64,000 nucleotides of DNA from Sycon ciliatum. Taxonomy: Eukaryota; Porifera; Calcarea; Leucosolenida; Sycettidae. The stretch is from the NCBI RefSeq assembly GCF_964019385.1, contig NC_088643.1, positions 74,164,965 through 74,228,964 on the forward strand. The letters run 5' to 3'. The notes below the pieces were generated by a model. The model made no database searches and was not told the origin of the DNA. It worked only from the letters and a program-made list of their open reading frames with translations. Shown piece after piece: positions 28,679 through 40,914 of this stretch. The first letter of the stretch is position 1. Every line of letters begins with the position of its first letter. The position numbers were made by a program, and so were the translations under genes.

Positions 28679-31591
28679 CTAAGGCCTTCTTACAGGGTAC
28701 CCTAAATGTGCCAATACAAGGTAACGGAAGCGAGAAACAGATGTGCAAAGGCGAATGTCAGCAGGTAGAGAGTTCCAACGATCTGAGCCTAGAAAACTAA
28801 GAGAAAAAAGACCATACCGATTTAAAGCAGCGGGAAGAGTAAGGGCTTTAGAAACTTGAGAGCGTGTGCGGGAGTTTGTGTGTGACGATGCACTGCGCAA
28901 CGAAAAACAACTAGAGAGTAGGGGGCTTGCTAGATCATTTAGTGAACGAAAAATAAGAACAAAAGTCTGAGCTGATACCGAGCGGCCAGTGGGAGTAAAT
29001 GGTTGCGTTTTTGTAGTGCACTGATGCTGTTGAAGCGAGTGAGGTTGAACACCGTGCGCAAGGCACGTCTACTCAAGCGAACCAGGCGCTCATATTGACC
29101 CTCACGAAGGCAGTGAGCAAACGCATTCGACCCATACTCGAGAACTGATTGGATGGACGATATGTAGAATGTTTTCTTGGCGTGCTCCGTGAGTTGGTGT
29201 CGTATCTTCCTGAACACAGCGATCTTGTTTCCAATCTTGCGCTCAAGGTGGGCGATGTGCCATGTGGGCACCAAAAGTAAGGTGTTCATCCAAAACGATT
29301 CCAAGATACTTCACTTCAGGCAAAGGGGCAATTGAGGTCGAGGTGTTGTTCAGTTGAAGGCTGACGTCAGGGGTCAAAGGTGTGGACTTCGACCTGAAGA
29401 TTCGAGTCTTGTCCGGATTGAGGCAGAGACCTCGTGCAGCCAGGAAATCACGAACAATGGTAATATCCTCAGCGAGATCGAGTGTGAGTTGGTTTAGGTC
29501 CTTGGCAGCTTTGTAGAGGGAAACATCGTCTGCGTATTGCCGTGCCTTGCAGTGCTTCGTTGCAGAGGGAAGATTACGAACTGATATATTGAATAAAGAG
29601 GGCCCAAGGACAGAGCCTTGCGGCACACCTCTGTTTCCTGCGTATGTGTCTCCCTGAGCTGTCTTCGTGACGACATGCTGTTCCCGGTTCTGTAGGTACG
29701 TAAGGAACCATTGCAAAGCTGTACCTCCCACGCCAATGTCTGTCAATTCTTGTAGGAGCATGCTATGGTTTACCGAGTCAAATGCCTTGGACATGTCCAG
29801 GAATGCAGCAACAACAAAATGTCCTTGATCAAGGGATGTGTGCCAGTCGTTCACTACACACGCCAGTAGGTCTTCACAGGAGTGGTGCTTGCGGTACGCA
29901 AATTGCTCCGGAGGGAGTAGTGGTGTCTCAGTCGGAGCAGTGTAGATGTGATCCATGAGTTGTTCATGTGCCAGTGTCTCCATAAGCTTAGCCATCTGGG
30001 GCAACAGTGATATCGGCCTGTAGTTGGTAGCAATGGACTTGTCACCTCTCTTGTAAATGGGACGTACATGCGCAAATTTGTAACATTCGGGGAACTCACC
30101 AGTGGAGAGAGAGGACGAGAAGAGCCGTGCAAGTGGTTCTGATATTTGTTCTCCAAGTGTCTTGTAGATGGTGGGAGGGATCAAGTCAGGACCTGTGGCC
30201 TTGCGGTTGTCAAGACGTCGTAGGAGAGCCAGGATGTCATCGGCTGTCACAGCGGTGAACTCCGAGAAAGAGTGTAGAGGCAGTGGCCCATGTGGAACTG
30301 TCAGAGGGATTTGTGAATTGAGTGAAGGGTCTGTAATGACCTTGGCAAACGTAGTTGTGATATCGTGCAGACTTGCAGCAGGATTTTGCGAGATCTTCTT
30401 CCTTCCAAGTAAAGTGTTGAGAATGAACCACTGGGCACGTGGATTGCGTCGATGGTCATGCAGTTGTTGCTGGAAAAACGCAGAGCGCTTTTTCTTAGTA
30501 AGCAATTTACATTGCCGTCTAAGGCCTCTGAAGTTCTGGACAAGACGTGCACAGTCTGGGTGTTTGATCATGGCACGGTGGGCACGTTTTCTTCGGAAAA
30601 GCAGTTGACGGAGTTCATCATCGACCCAGGGTTGAGGCATCTGTTTCCTGGTAGCACGTACTTGTACCAACGGGCAGTATTGGTCTAGTGAAGAAGTGAT
30701 CTTGTCCTGCAAGCTCTGGAGATCATCGTTGTGAGTTTGTAGATTGTCCAGTTGTTGAGCTACACTTGTCTGGAATTCACAAATAGGTAGCGTACGAATG
30801 GGTGGTTTGCGAGTGTAGAAGTGATGTTGGGAGCGTACGATTGGTAGTGGGGAGGTGCATAGTTGTACAGTTACAAGTTGGTGGTCGGACACGTCGCACG
30901 GTTCTACTGAGCAGGTATGGAGATAGAGGTCGGTGTGTGCTTGACTATTAGGTGAGATGTATTGCAATGTATTCGGTACTAGGACTAAGTCTAGAGTGGA
31001 TTGGCTGGGAAATCTCGTTGGTGCATTGACTATGTTACGGAGGCCTAGATCATGACAATATGTTTCCAGATGGTGGTAATGTGGATGTTGCCTGTCTTGC
31101 ACATTGACATTGAAATCACCAACCACAATAAGAGTAGACTTTGGTGGTGAAGACTGAAGTGTGTCATCTGTCATTTCGGTGAGCTTCTGCCAGAAATTGA
31201 CTGTCTGTGTAGGAGGGCGATATGCACAGATGACTGTCAGTGGATGTTGTGGTAGGGAAATGTGGACAGAGAGTGCTTCAGTGTCATGGGTAAGACTAAT
31301 CATTCTGCTCTTGAATTCGTCACGAACATAAATGCATACTCCTCCGCCTTTCTTGCATGATCGGTCTAAGCGATGGAGATCATATCCCGGCAGGCGTATA
31401 CAGTTGTCAGTTACAGCATCAGACAGCCACGTCTCCGTAACACCAAGGACATCAATGTTATACTTATGCAATAGGGAGGAAACGTAATTCAATTTACTAA
31501 AAAGACTACAAATGTTGATGTGCGCAATTACAAAGCATGAGATGGGAGCAGTTACAATGCATGAGGTGGGAGGCTGGGGTACCCTGGCAAT
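28679..31591 (-). pseudogene. LINE-2 ORF2 (endonuclease and reverse transcriptase), frameshifted
   Basis: APE endonuclease blocks (INICSLFSKLNYV, TETWLSD, GGGVCIYV, VVGDFNVNVQ, DVSDHQLV) are followed by RT blocks (KATGPDLIPP, YRPISLLPQ, LDMSKAFDSVNH, GVPQGSVLGPSLF, YADDVSLY). The main frame runs 31492-29243. It shifts near 29270 and again near 28930, where the last frame ends GYPVRRP. The open frame begins right after TAG at about 31589 and has no ATG before the endonuclease, so translation may couple to the ORF1 stop or the start codon was lost. Confidence 0.88.
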
Positions 31592-31594
31592 ATC

Positions 31595-33565
31595 CTATTG
31601 GTCTTTTAGGAGACCTTCAACTTCACTGGGGGTGAGGCTCTTACCGTTCTGGGTTATTGTGTCCTTTGGTAGATGGCATATAATGCCTTTAGAGCGCAGG
31701 GCCTTGTACTGGGGTACCAAAGCACGTCGGCGTTCCTGTTCTCCCCTGGTCAGGTCGTGTGACACGTACACATTTACATCATGGTGCTTGGCCCTTGTCT
31801 TGTAATTGTTGCGCATCAGTTTAGCTTTGCCATGGCTGGTGAGGGTGGCGCGCACCAGGCGCGACTGCTCCGTTTGGCGTCTTGGAGTGATGCGCTCCGC
31901 CGAGAGGATATCACTGGTGTCCAAATCCGGCACCAGGTGAGCAACAGTACGTTTTAGGTCTTCACCTGTGTTCTCCGTGATCCCGCGCAGGATCACATTA
32001 TCAGCACGTCTTCGCTGTTCACTGGCCTCCTCCACCAGTTCCCGTATGAGGGAGACATTCGCTGTGCCGATTTTGCTGTTGGGTATCAGTGGTGGCGTCT
32101 GGCTGTCTAGACGTCACGTCATCCAGCTTCTTCTCAAGTTCCGTAATGGCGGAACGTGCTCCATCATCTATTTTTGATACATTCTGTACCTGTCTCTCAA
32201 CAAGGCCTTTCAGTTTGCGTGTCTCGGCATTGAGACGGTTGAGCTCGATAGCGTGCTCCGCGATGAGCTTCTCGGCGGCTGTGAGGCGTTTGTCTAGAGC
32301 CTGGACCAGTTCTTTTCCGATCGTCGTGAGGTCTGCACGAATTTCTTGTTTGAAGTCTGCGAAGGGCACTTGTAAGTTCGCCACCAGATCCTGGTGCGCA
32401 CAGTCGTTTGCGCTAGCTGTTACAGGAGCGCTGCCCAATTTGCGGACCACTTTCGGCGCGCCTGACTGACTGCAGGTGATATCAGTGCTCGCGTCCGAAA
32501 TGCAGTGCAGACTTTCCGTCGGACTTTCAGGCTTACGCTTGCCGCAGAGGGGCTGAGGGCTAGACCCACAGGACACTTCTGATTCTAACTCACTAGACCT
32601 TCTCTTTCTTAAAGGGGAAGTTAAGGCAAAAATTAAAATTTCACCAGTTGTAGTCTTCGGGGTGCTGAGTCGAATGGTCGTGGTCCGAGGAAGCTGAGAC
32701 GCTCCCTTCCTACTTGAATCCCAATCGAACTCGTGCACTTCCACCGAAACTGGGTGACTGCGCCCTACTAGATGGGGATTTGTATGCAAAATGTCACTAA
32801 AAGCGCCATTTCGTTCTTATAAAAGCACGGATGACCGCGATTGGCCCATATGTTGTAGTCTTTTGGACGCTGAGTCGACTGGTTTTGGTCCGAAAAGGCT
32901 GCGATGCAGCGTTCCTCCTTTATTCCCAATCGAACATGGTTGAACAAGCGGTCACGTGCTCCTGCGTACACCAGTCACCTGGTCACCGGGCCTGCAGGGT
33001 ACAACTTACTAGCCTGTTTGACCTTTTTTGGGTGCAGTCCTGTCACTCGAGTTCGAGTTGAACCTTGGTGTGAAAGTAACAAGTTGTCGCCTGCTGGCGT
33101 GGTGACCAGGTGATTTGGGCACCCAGGACCACGTGACCGCTTGTTCAACCATGTTCGATTGGAAATAAAGGAGGAACGCTGCATCGCAGCCTTTTCGGAC
33201 CAAAACCAGTCGACTCAGCGTCCAAAAGACTACAACATATGGGCCAATCGCGGTCATCCGTGCTTTTATAAGAACAAAATGGCGCTTTTAGTGACATTTT
33301 GCATACAAATCCCCATCTAGTAGGGCGCAGTCACCCAGTTTCGGTGGAAGTGCGCGAGTTCGATTGGGATTCAAGTAGGAAGGGAGCGTCTCAGCTTTCT
33401 CGGACCAAGACCATTCGACTCAGCACCCCGAAGACTACAACTGGTGAAATTTTAATTTTTGCCTTAACTATTACTTACTTCCCTTAAGCTTGCATTCAGT
33501 TTCGGCGGGGACAATGCCCCCGACACACGACCAACCAAATCCTTAACTGTCTTTGAAGCCATCAT
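31595..33565 (-). pseudogene. LINE-2 ORF1, interrupted by a MITE and one frameshift
   Basis: Starts at ATG 33565 (MMASKTVKDLVGRVSGAL), breaks at 33488, and resumes at 32608 with a basic/Ser-rich stretch, a coiled-coil segment (LDKRLTAAEKLIAEHAIELN) and, after a shift near 32085, an RRM-like domain (NVILRGITE, HHDVNVYVSHDLT) to the stop at 31595. Leaving out the MITE and one TTAA keeps the frame. ORF1 proteins of this kind bind LINE RNA. Confidence 0.78.
32613..33483. mobile_element. piggyBac-like MITE with long arms (copy 1)
   Basis: Flanked by TTAA on both sides (32609-32612, 33484-33487). The left end AGGGGAAGTTAAGGC has an imperfect inverse at the right end. Inverted arms of about 360 bp surround a short centre; each arm carries TTATAAAAGCACGG, a TATA-box-like sequence. 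No transposase. TTAA duplication is the hallmark of the piggyBac superfamily. Confidence 0.85.
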
Positions 33566-33721
33566 TGAATAGCTGAGGTGATAACGCGGGAAAAGGAAAG
33601 TGTGAAGCAGGGAGTAGTACGGTATTGTACTACTCCCTGGTGTGAAGTACTGTTGACGCGCATTGGACATGCATGCAGCGTCGGAAATTCGGCGCGGAAA
33701 AGAAGAACTATTATAAATTAC

Positions 33722-34140
33722 TTGTTGCAGAATTGCCAAAGCTCATGCGTAAGGCCGCGCGCGCAGGCCTCGGCGCTACGCGCCTTGGCCTGCGCCCTTC
33801 GCCTTGATTCATGGGGGGGGGGGGGGCAAGTCATTCATGGATCTCTTGCCATTTCTATCGCTTTTTTTCTTTGCCCAAGAAGTAGTTGCAGAATTGCCAA
33901 AGCTCATGCGTACGGCCGGGCGCGCAGGCCTCGGCGCTACGCGCCTTGGCCTGCGCCCTTCGCCTTGATTCATGGTCATTCATGGTCTCTTGCCATTTCT
34001 ATCGCTTTTTTTCTTTGCCCAAGAAGAAGTAGTAAACTGTTGCAGAATTGCCAAAGCTCATGCGTACGGCCGCGGGCGCAGGCCTCGGCGCTACGCGCCT
34101 TGGCATGCGCCCTTCGCCTTGATTCATGGTCAGGTTTACA
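33722..34140. repeat. Three tandem units with a GC-rich hairpin
   Basis: Units at about 33722, 33884 and 34040 each contain GTTGCAGAATTGCCAAAGCT, a hairpin built on GCGCAGGCCTCGGCGC/GCGCC-TTGGCCTGCGC, and a TTGATTCATGG end. Between units is CTCTTGCCATTTCTATCGCT. A G14 run is at 33813. Inverted relatives are at 27630-27720 and 28170-28270. Confidence 0.8.
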
Positions 34141-34197
34141 CTTGCGTAAACTGTACGTATATAAGCCATTTTTCCAATTATTTACTCCTCAGGTTAA

Positions 34198-35091
34198 AGG
34201 GGAAGTTAAAACAATATCAGTCGTTAATGACTGATGCACCGCTAAGGGTTAAGGCAAAAATTAAAATTTCACCAGTTGTAGTCTTCGGGGTGCTGAGGCG
34301 AATGGTCTTGGTCCGAGGAAGCTGAGACGCTCCCTTCCTACTTGAATCCCAATCGAACTCGCGCACTTCCACCGATACTGGGTGACTGCGCCCTACTATA
34401 ACTTAAGTTTTGTAGATGGGGATTTGTATGCAAAATGTCACTAAAAGCGCCATTTCGTTCTTATAAAAGCACGGATGACCGCGATTGGCCCATATGTTGT
34501 AGTCTTTTGGACGCTGAGTCGACTGGTTTTGGTCCGAAAAGGCTGCGATGCAGCGTTCCTTCTTTATTCCCAATCGAACATGGTTGAACAAGCGGTCACG
34601 TGCTCCTGGGTGCCCAAATCACCTGGTCACCACGCCAGCAGGCGAGAACTTTCACACCAAGGTTCAACTCGAGTTCAACTCGAGTGACAGGATTGCACCC
34701 AAAAAAGGTCAAACAGGCTAGTAAGTTGTACCCTGCAGGCACGGTGACCAGGTGACTGGCGTACGCAGGAGCACGTGACCGCTTGTTCAACCATGTTCGA
34801 TTGGGAATAAAGGAGGAACGCTGCATCGCAGCCTTTTCGGACCAAAACCAATCGACTCAGCGTCCAAAAGACTACAACATATGGGCCAATCGCGAAATGG
34901 CGCTTTTAGTGACATTTTGCATACAAATCCCCATCTAGTAGGGCGCAGTCACCCAGTTTCGGTGGAAGTGCGCGAGTTCGATTGGGATTCAAGTAGGAAG
35001 GGAGCGTCTCAGCTTCCTCGGACCACGACCATTCGACTCAGCACCCCGAAGACTACAACTGGTGAAATTTTAATTTTTGCCTTAACTTCCC
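34198..35091. mobile_element. piggyBac-like MITE with long arms (copy 2)
   Basis: Same family as copy 1. The left TTAA is intact (34194-34197); at the right end CTTCCCCT is followed by AAG, so the right TTAA is damaged. Near the left end it has about 40 extra bases with an ATCAGTC/GACTGAT palindrome. Arms and centre are as in copy 1. Confidence 0.8.
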
Positions 35092-35524
35092 CTAAGTCTC
35101 TTGCCATTTTTCCAATTATTTACTCCTCAGGTTAGGTCGTCCTTTCATGCTCGTACTCGTAGACTGTATATAAGCGCGATACCACCTAGGGGTGGAGGTC
35201 GGGGACGTGGTGGCCAGATCTCTTGCCATTTCCCCTTGGCCTTGAAGAATAAGAATGTTTTGAATTGTTTTCAGGTTGTAGCTGTTTAGTTTTGTCACTC
35301 CTTTACTGACACGCGCGTACAAACCTGTTGTCAACATTTACCGCCATTAGCTTGTGAAGAACTTTTCCCATGCTAGAATACTGGATTGCTTACTACATGT
35401 AGCCACCTTTGCTACCTTACATCATAGTACTTGTATGTTTATTACATCAATGAACAGAACTGAGCATGAGGTCATGTCTACAGGCATGCCCAATCTACAT
35501 GATTGTAGACCCGGTTTCAACCAT
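35092..35524. repeat. Dispersed repeat, inverted relative to 21735-22080 and 27500-27610
   Basis: The block containing GGTGGAGGTCGGGGACGTGG and the block GTTGACAACAGGTTTG-inverse match those regions in reverse. It includes the empty version of the ribozyme insertion site (GGATTGCTTACTACA once, near 35383-35397). Confidence 0.7.
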
Positions 35525-36150
35525 TGTTGTGAACCCTCTAAGATTCTCTAAATTGTCAGGATCGTACGACCACACGGCACGAGGACAACTCTTTTCCTTT
35601 ACACAGTATATTTCACTTCATCGAATAATTAACAATGAACACTAATAACACCAGCTATTTATAGCATGCAAAAACAGTGTACATGCAAAAAACATACCGT
35701 ATTTCCGCAAATAAAAGGCCGTCCTCGTATACAACGCCTTCCTCGTATACAAGGCCGGGGCAGGGGGCGATTGAAAAAATAAAAGACCGTCTCCGATTAG
35801 AAGACCGGGCCTACTAAATGAGTCTTTGTTCTTGTGTTAAAAATAGAAGACCGTGCTCAAACTGTGGGAAAAAATAGAAGACCGTGCTCAAACTGTGTAG
35901 AAGAAAATGGAAGAACGGGGATAAAACTGTGTGGCGAGAAATAGAAGACCGGGGGGTCAAACTGGGTTGAAAGAATAGAAGACCGTCCTCGAATACAAGA
36001 CCGTCCTCGATTATAAGGCCGGGTAAGGACGAGGTTGAAAAAATAGTAGACCGGCCTACTATTTGTGGAAATACGGTACGCATATAAAACGGGACATAAC
36101 AGTGTATACTGTGAAAACCGCACACAGCGCATATAGCGTATGCCATGCAG
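35525..36150 (-). repeat. BEL LTR copy (solo or fragment), interrupted by a MITE
   Basis: Starts TGTTGTGAACCCTCTAAGAT, identical over about 108 bp to the LTR piece at 61685-61792, then continues past the point where that one is interrupted. The MITE 35697-36076 splits it; LTR-like sequence seems to resume at 36079. Neither the far end nor a target duplication could be fixed, so the right boundary is approximate. Confidence 0.6.
35697..36076. mobile_element. 380-bp MITE with TA duplication
   Basis: The ends CCGTATTTCCGCAAATA and TATTTGTGGAAATACGG are inverted (one mismatch) and flanked by TA (35695-35696, 36077-36078). The interior repeats AGACCGT(C/G)CTCRAA-type blocks. Confidence 0.85.
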
Positions 36151-36362
36151 CAACATTAGCGGTACGGCGGAGTCGAAATACAACATTGCAACGAATACAA
36201 TGCCATAAACGCGAAGGCCTTTCCCACTTGAGAACTGGTGGTTTGCAACATTCTCCCCACCAAAGGGCTTCTCACCGCCGTACAACAATGCACACAAGTC
36301 AAAGACCACCAGCAGCAAGAGTCTGCCGAGCAACAACAACTGAATGCAGACAGCCAGCAATC

Positions 36363-39300
36363 ATGAAGCTCCTCCTGACCAATGCAGGCGGGCTGCTGTC
36401 CAAATTCGGAGAGTTTCAGCACACCCTGTTGCTCTCAGGTGCGGATGTTGCCATAGTGACTGAGACGAAACTAACAGTGGATAAATGCTCTCACAGTGCA
36501 TCTATGATCCCGGGATACTGTGGCCCGATTCGCCGAGACCAAACAGAACACGGAGGTGGCATTGGAGTCTGGATCAAAGCCGGCATCGCGTACCAGCATC
36601 TGGATCAGTACCAGTCTGCTGAATTCGAAACAGCCTGGCTCACAGTTGGCCAGTGCAACAGCAAAACTGTCATAGGTGCAGTCTATCGCCCTGGTTCCTG
36701 CGCTGACAATGATCTGGCTCTACTCGAGCACTTAGACCAAAACATAGATACCATGCGGCAGCATGGGAAGCACATGATTCTGGCTGGAGATTTTAATGTT
36801 CACAGCACGTCCTGGCTTGGCAGCTCTCGAACAACAATCGCAGGGGAGTTCTTGGAAGAAATCAGCGCAACACACTGTCTTGTCCAGCACGTGACCCAGC
36901 CAACCCGTGGGCCAAACACATTGGATCTCGTCTTGTCCGACTTTCCTGGCACTGTCCACACAGCAGTATCATCTCCCATCGGGCGCTCTGACCACTGTGT
37001 AGTACTGTCCAACTTTCAGGAAATCACTCCTGTACTGGAGCGGCCAACAAGCAGGAAAGTATGGCGTTATGGCCAAGCAGACTGGGGCAGACTGAGGGCA
37101 CATTTCCGCAGCTTTGACTGGGCTGCTGTCGTCTGCGATGTCCCCGAACTTGCATGTGAACAACTCACAACTGTAATTCTGGATGGAATGGACACGTTTA
37201 TACCATCTAAGACCCTGACAGTACGGACGACAGACCCTTGTTGGTGGACACCTGAGTGCAGCACTGTAGTTCAAGCAAAGACTCGTGCATGGAAACGGTG
37301 GCGTCAGCACCCCGATGATGGACATTTGCGAGCTTCATTCATCGACCTAGTGGCCCGAACAGCTGCTATTTTGCTGCGCGCCCAATCATCACATGATGCT
37401 CGTGTCAAAGCTAAGCTCAGCTCAGGCTCACTTAACGACAAGCAATGGTGGTCCAACATGAAGAGAGCTGCTGGGATGGAACGTGCCTCTGAGATACCTC
37501 TGCTGAAGGACACCGACGGCACAGAGTATCCAACTCGCCAAGCCAAGGCCAATTGCCTCGCCAGGTACTACTCCCAGAAGTGTAGCCTTGCAGATGATGA
37601 CATATCTCCAGACGATCTGCCAGAAATGCAGCATTTGGACCGCCATGGTCTTGACCGCATCCATTTCCGGCTTGCTGATGTACGCCGCCGTCTAGCCAAG
37701 CTGAATACATCGAAGGCAACAGGACCTGACAATATTCCAGCAAGAGTCCTAGCTCAGTGTTCCAGTGAGCTTGCAGAGCCAGTCACCAAACTGTTCTTAC
37801 TCTGCTTTCGCCACGGTGTTCAACCTACCAAATGGAAGCTGGCCCATGTGGTTCCAGTCTTCAAGAAAAGCCCCCGCTCGGATCCCAAGAATTACCGGCC
37901 AGTCTCACTACTATCCATCCTGTCAAAAGTAATGGAGAGCATAGTAAACAAGCAGCTCGTGAATTATCTGGAGCGTTTCAATATTCTGCCCGACAGTCAA
38001 TATGGCTTTCGGCAAGGAAGAGGCACGTGCGACATCCTCACTGCTTTGCACACTGAGTGGGTCAAGACTGTCAGCGATGGAGGGTACGCTCACATGGTGG
38101 CGGTGGACATAGCAGGAGCATTTGATCGGGTATCACACTCTGGACTGATTTTCAAAGCCAAGAACGTTGGCATTGGTGGCTGCCTGCTGCACTGGCTGCA
38201 GGATTACCTCCTGAACCGCAAACTATCAGTCCTGGTCCACGGCGACTCATCCTCTCCGGCGCCCATAACAGCAGGTGTGCCCCAAGGCAGTATCCTTGGC
38301 CCGACACTTTCCCTCTTGTATGTGTCTGACCTGGATCAGTGCCTGTCTCCCGAGACGCGACTAAGTTCCTTTGCAGACGACACAACCCTCTACAGCCTCA
38401 TCCGCACGCAGGACAATATGCATGACATGACTGCCGCCTTGCAATCCAGCCTCAAGCGTCTTGAAGAGTGGGGAGAACGCTGGCGCATCAGATTCGAGCC
38501 CTCTAAATCGCAACAGCTGCTGATGACTACGAAAGCCACACACCCTGCTGTCCCTGACATCAAGTTTGGAGGTATCGCGGTTCCGGAAGCCAACACCATC
38601 AAGCTTCTTGGAGTGACATTTGACGCCAAGCTGTCATTCCGGGATCACTTGCACTCAATTGCGACACGTGGCTGCCAGAGACTGGGTGTTCTCCGTCGGG
38701 CTTGCCGGGTGTTAGATTACCATGGCCGGCTTTGTGCATACAAGGGATTTGTGCGACCCATCCTCGAGTATGCTCCCCTTGTGTGGATGGGAGCTGCATC
38801 CAGCCACCTCGCCCGCCCCGACCGTGTACAGGAACGTGCAATGGCCATTATAGGGCTTGAAAGTGATGACGTCAAAACGGCCAGGGAGTAGTAAGTTGAC
38901 ATCAGATTTCTATTTTTGGATCCACTAAGGTGTGACTTTGCTATTGCCTAAGTATGTGGGTGCATAGCAACCCACTCATGTCGCATGCAGGTGTGACTTT
39001 TATTTCGCCACCAGTTGTAACCCCGCCCCCAGTAGCCAAATCAGTCAGTTTCACTGGTTACATCACCTTGCTGAGAGTAAGACGGCTTGAAATGTGCTTG
39101 GATCCATACAAAAACTGGATCCAAGTGGATCCAATTTTTGAATTTTTGAAATTGTTGCTATGCTGTGACGTAGCACTTTCAAGCCCTATTGGCCCTGGTG
39201 CCCTTCTCCAAAGCCTGTGCCACCGCCGGATTGTATCTGGGCTTGTATACCTGTACAAGCTCCAGTGCATCCCAGGACCACCCCAGCTCACCGCCATGAT

Positions 39301-39581
39301 CCCCCCTCCAGCCAACCATGTAGAAGCTCGGCGCACCCGGAGCCAGTCAACCTCCTCCTGGCCAGCAGCACCATGTGCAGCTGCAGCAAGTCCTGGAAAG
39401 GAGAGCACCTGCCTATGCTTCTCGCTCCTTCCCGTTTTCTGTAGTCTCAGTATGGAACAGCTTGCAAAGCGAAATTGTAAGGGCTCCACTCAGCTTGAAG
39501 CGGCTCCACACGTTCAAAGAAGATGTCCATAAGTACCTCACGCACCAACACTGGCTGATGGCTACCGACTTCTACGGATGA
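36363..39581 (+). pseudogene. LINE-3: endonuclease-RT ORF interrupted by a MITE
   Basis: From ATG 36363 the frame has APE blocks (LLTNAGGLLSKFGEF, VTETKL, GGGIGVWI, LAGDFNVHS, RSDHCVV) and RT blocks (KATGPDNIPAR, YRPVSLLSI, AVDIAGAFDRVSH, GVPQGSILGPTLSLLY, FADDTTLY). It runs to RVQERAMAI and is then cut by a MITE at 38851; the false stop is at 38891. After 39188 the protein resumes (QSLCHRRIVSGLVYLYKL) and, with frameshifts, ends with WNSLQSEIVRAPLSLKRL and a stop near 39581. The C-terminal pattern puts it in the CR1/Jockey range, a different family from LINE-2. No ORF1 was recognised. Confidence 0.85.
38851..39188. mobile_element. MITE inside LINE-3
   Basis: The left end TAGGGCTTGAAAGTG.GACGTC and right end GACGTAGCACTTTCAAGCCCTA are inverted repeats. 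Leaving out 338 bp rejoins the LINE-3 frame, so the boundaries fit; the target duplication is at most two bases (TA). The interior has repeated GGATCCA motifs. Confidence 0.75.
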
Positions 39582-40209
39582 ACTCCTGACTGTGGCACGG
39601 GTCATGTTCCTTGGTTCGGCTCTGCTGATGATATTGGGCTTCATTTACCTTTTATTATTTAATTTTTTATTATTAATTTTTTATTTAGTTTGTTTTGTTT
39701 GTTATGATTTCTTGGTTTTTCACCCGGTTTAGTTATAATTTAAATTATTATTTGGTGCAGCTTTAGCGCTATGTGGTTTATTATTTTCCTTTTAATTTCG
39801 TATTTAGCGCTTTTGGGCGTCATTATTTTCTTCTCATTATTTCGCACCAAGTTATTATTTGTGGTATTCTCTAGCTTCTGTTTGTTTTGCAGTTGTTCTT
39901 GTGCAAAAAGTCAAAAACGATCCGGGGCTCTGACTACGCGCCCAGAACGCGTCATCTCCTGCCGCGATGGTGGTGGTACCGGTGCTAGCATGCTGACGGT
40001 TCAGACGCTGGCTGCTGAGGGACGATAGCAGGTTGTGCGGCATCGGCAGGCCCAGGAGCCACGTCCTGTGACGATACTTCTAATGGCACTAGCCTCTGGA
40101 TCGGCCTCAACAGGGTACTGGTACTCAACTTCAGCCCTCACCAACGCTGTACAAAGCGTCACTACGGCGTCCTGCCCTGCCTGCACTGAGCCCAGCCCTG
40201 TACCTGACC
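39582..40209. other. AT-rich 3' UTR-like stretch
   Basis: 39640-39900 is very T/A-rich and probably the LINE-3 3' region. From 39910 the sequence is GC-richer without a recognisable frame. Nothing else seen. Confidence 0.4.
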
Positions 40210-40914
40210 TGTAAAGGTATTGTCATTTCCCCTGTCTCTACTGTGAAATACCTCGGTATACTAATCGATGAGCATCTAACGTTCCGCCCACAAGTAGAAA
40301 AGGTGTGTTCAGTGGTCTTCGCTAAACTAGCCTGTTTTGCTCATGGCCGTCGCAATTTATCAGCTACAGCTCGGAGAACTTTCTTCTTGTCAATTATACA
40401 GTCTACTCTAGAATATGCAAGTAATGCGTATGTGCACTGTTTGAAAACTACCCTATATAACAGGCTTGTAACGGTCAGCCATATTGCGATGAAGAAGGCA
40501 TTTGGTTTAGATAGAATGACCCCAACTGCATTAGTTTTACAACGGTGTCATTTGTATTCGTTTGAGCAACGAGTTAATTTGAAACTATACGTTTTGGTCT
40601 ATCGCTGCTTGTCATCAATTACTAGCCCCCTCCTTCAGTCACTGTTTCTCCTGCGTTCAGTTGGCCCGCACACAAATGCTCGTACTCGTGGCCAGGATAC
40701 AGCTGCCTTAGTATTACCTACTGTACATATTGGGTATGGACTGCGCTCAGTTTCTTTTCTGGCGGCAGGTCGGTGGAACACTCTTCCTCCAAACTGTCGT
40801 CAGGCACAATCTGCTGGTACTTTTGCTCACCTCACAAAGATTCACCTAGGGTTCCCTGTAACAAGGCCATGCCTGTTGGGACTCCCCTAGTCAAATAATA
40901 AATACTACTACTAC
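40210..40914 (+). pseudogene. LINE-4: 5'-truncated LINE, RT C-terminal region
   Basis: The frame 40243-40890 starts at KYLGILIDEHLTF, the block after the RT catalytic site, and includes IIQSTLEYASNAYVHCL, WNTLPPNCRQ and LGFPVTRP. The 3' end carries a CTA-repeat tail abutting the MITE at 40915. It is related to, but diverged from, LINE-2. Confidence 0.82.

Larger units (their letters stand above)
28621..33700 (-). mobile_element. LINE-2: near full-length CR1/L2-like LINE, split by a MITE
   Basis: Minus-strand non-LTR retrotransposon with ORF1, an APE-RT ORF2 and a 3' tail of TAA repeats (28622-28651 on the plus strand). The MITE at 32613-33483 lies inside ORF1. The 5' boundary is uncertain (about 33600-33700); the 5' UTR area has a 13-bp hairpin CAGGGAGTAGTAC/GTACTACTCCCTG (33607-33638). 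Two or three frameshifts make it inactive as it stands. Confidence 0.88.

Noticed and set aside
38519..38545. CTGATGA followed by CGAAAG on the plus strand, hammerhead-like
   Set aside because: It lies in the LINE-3 RT coding frame, the gap is too short for a stem II, and no stem I or III can form.
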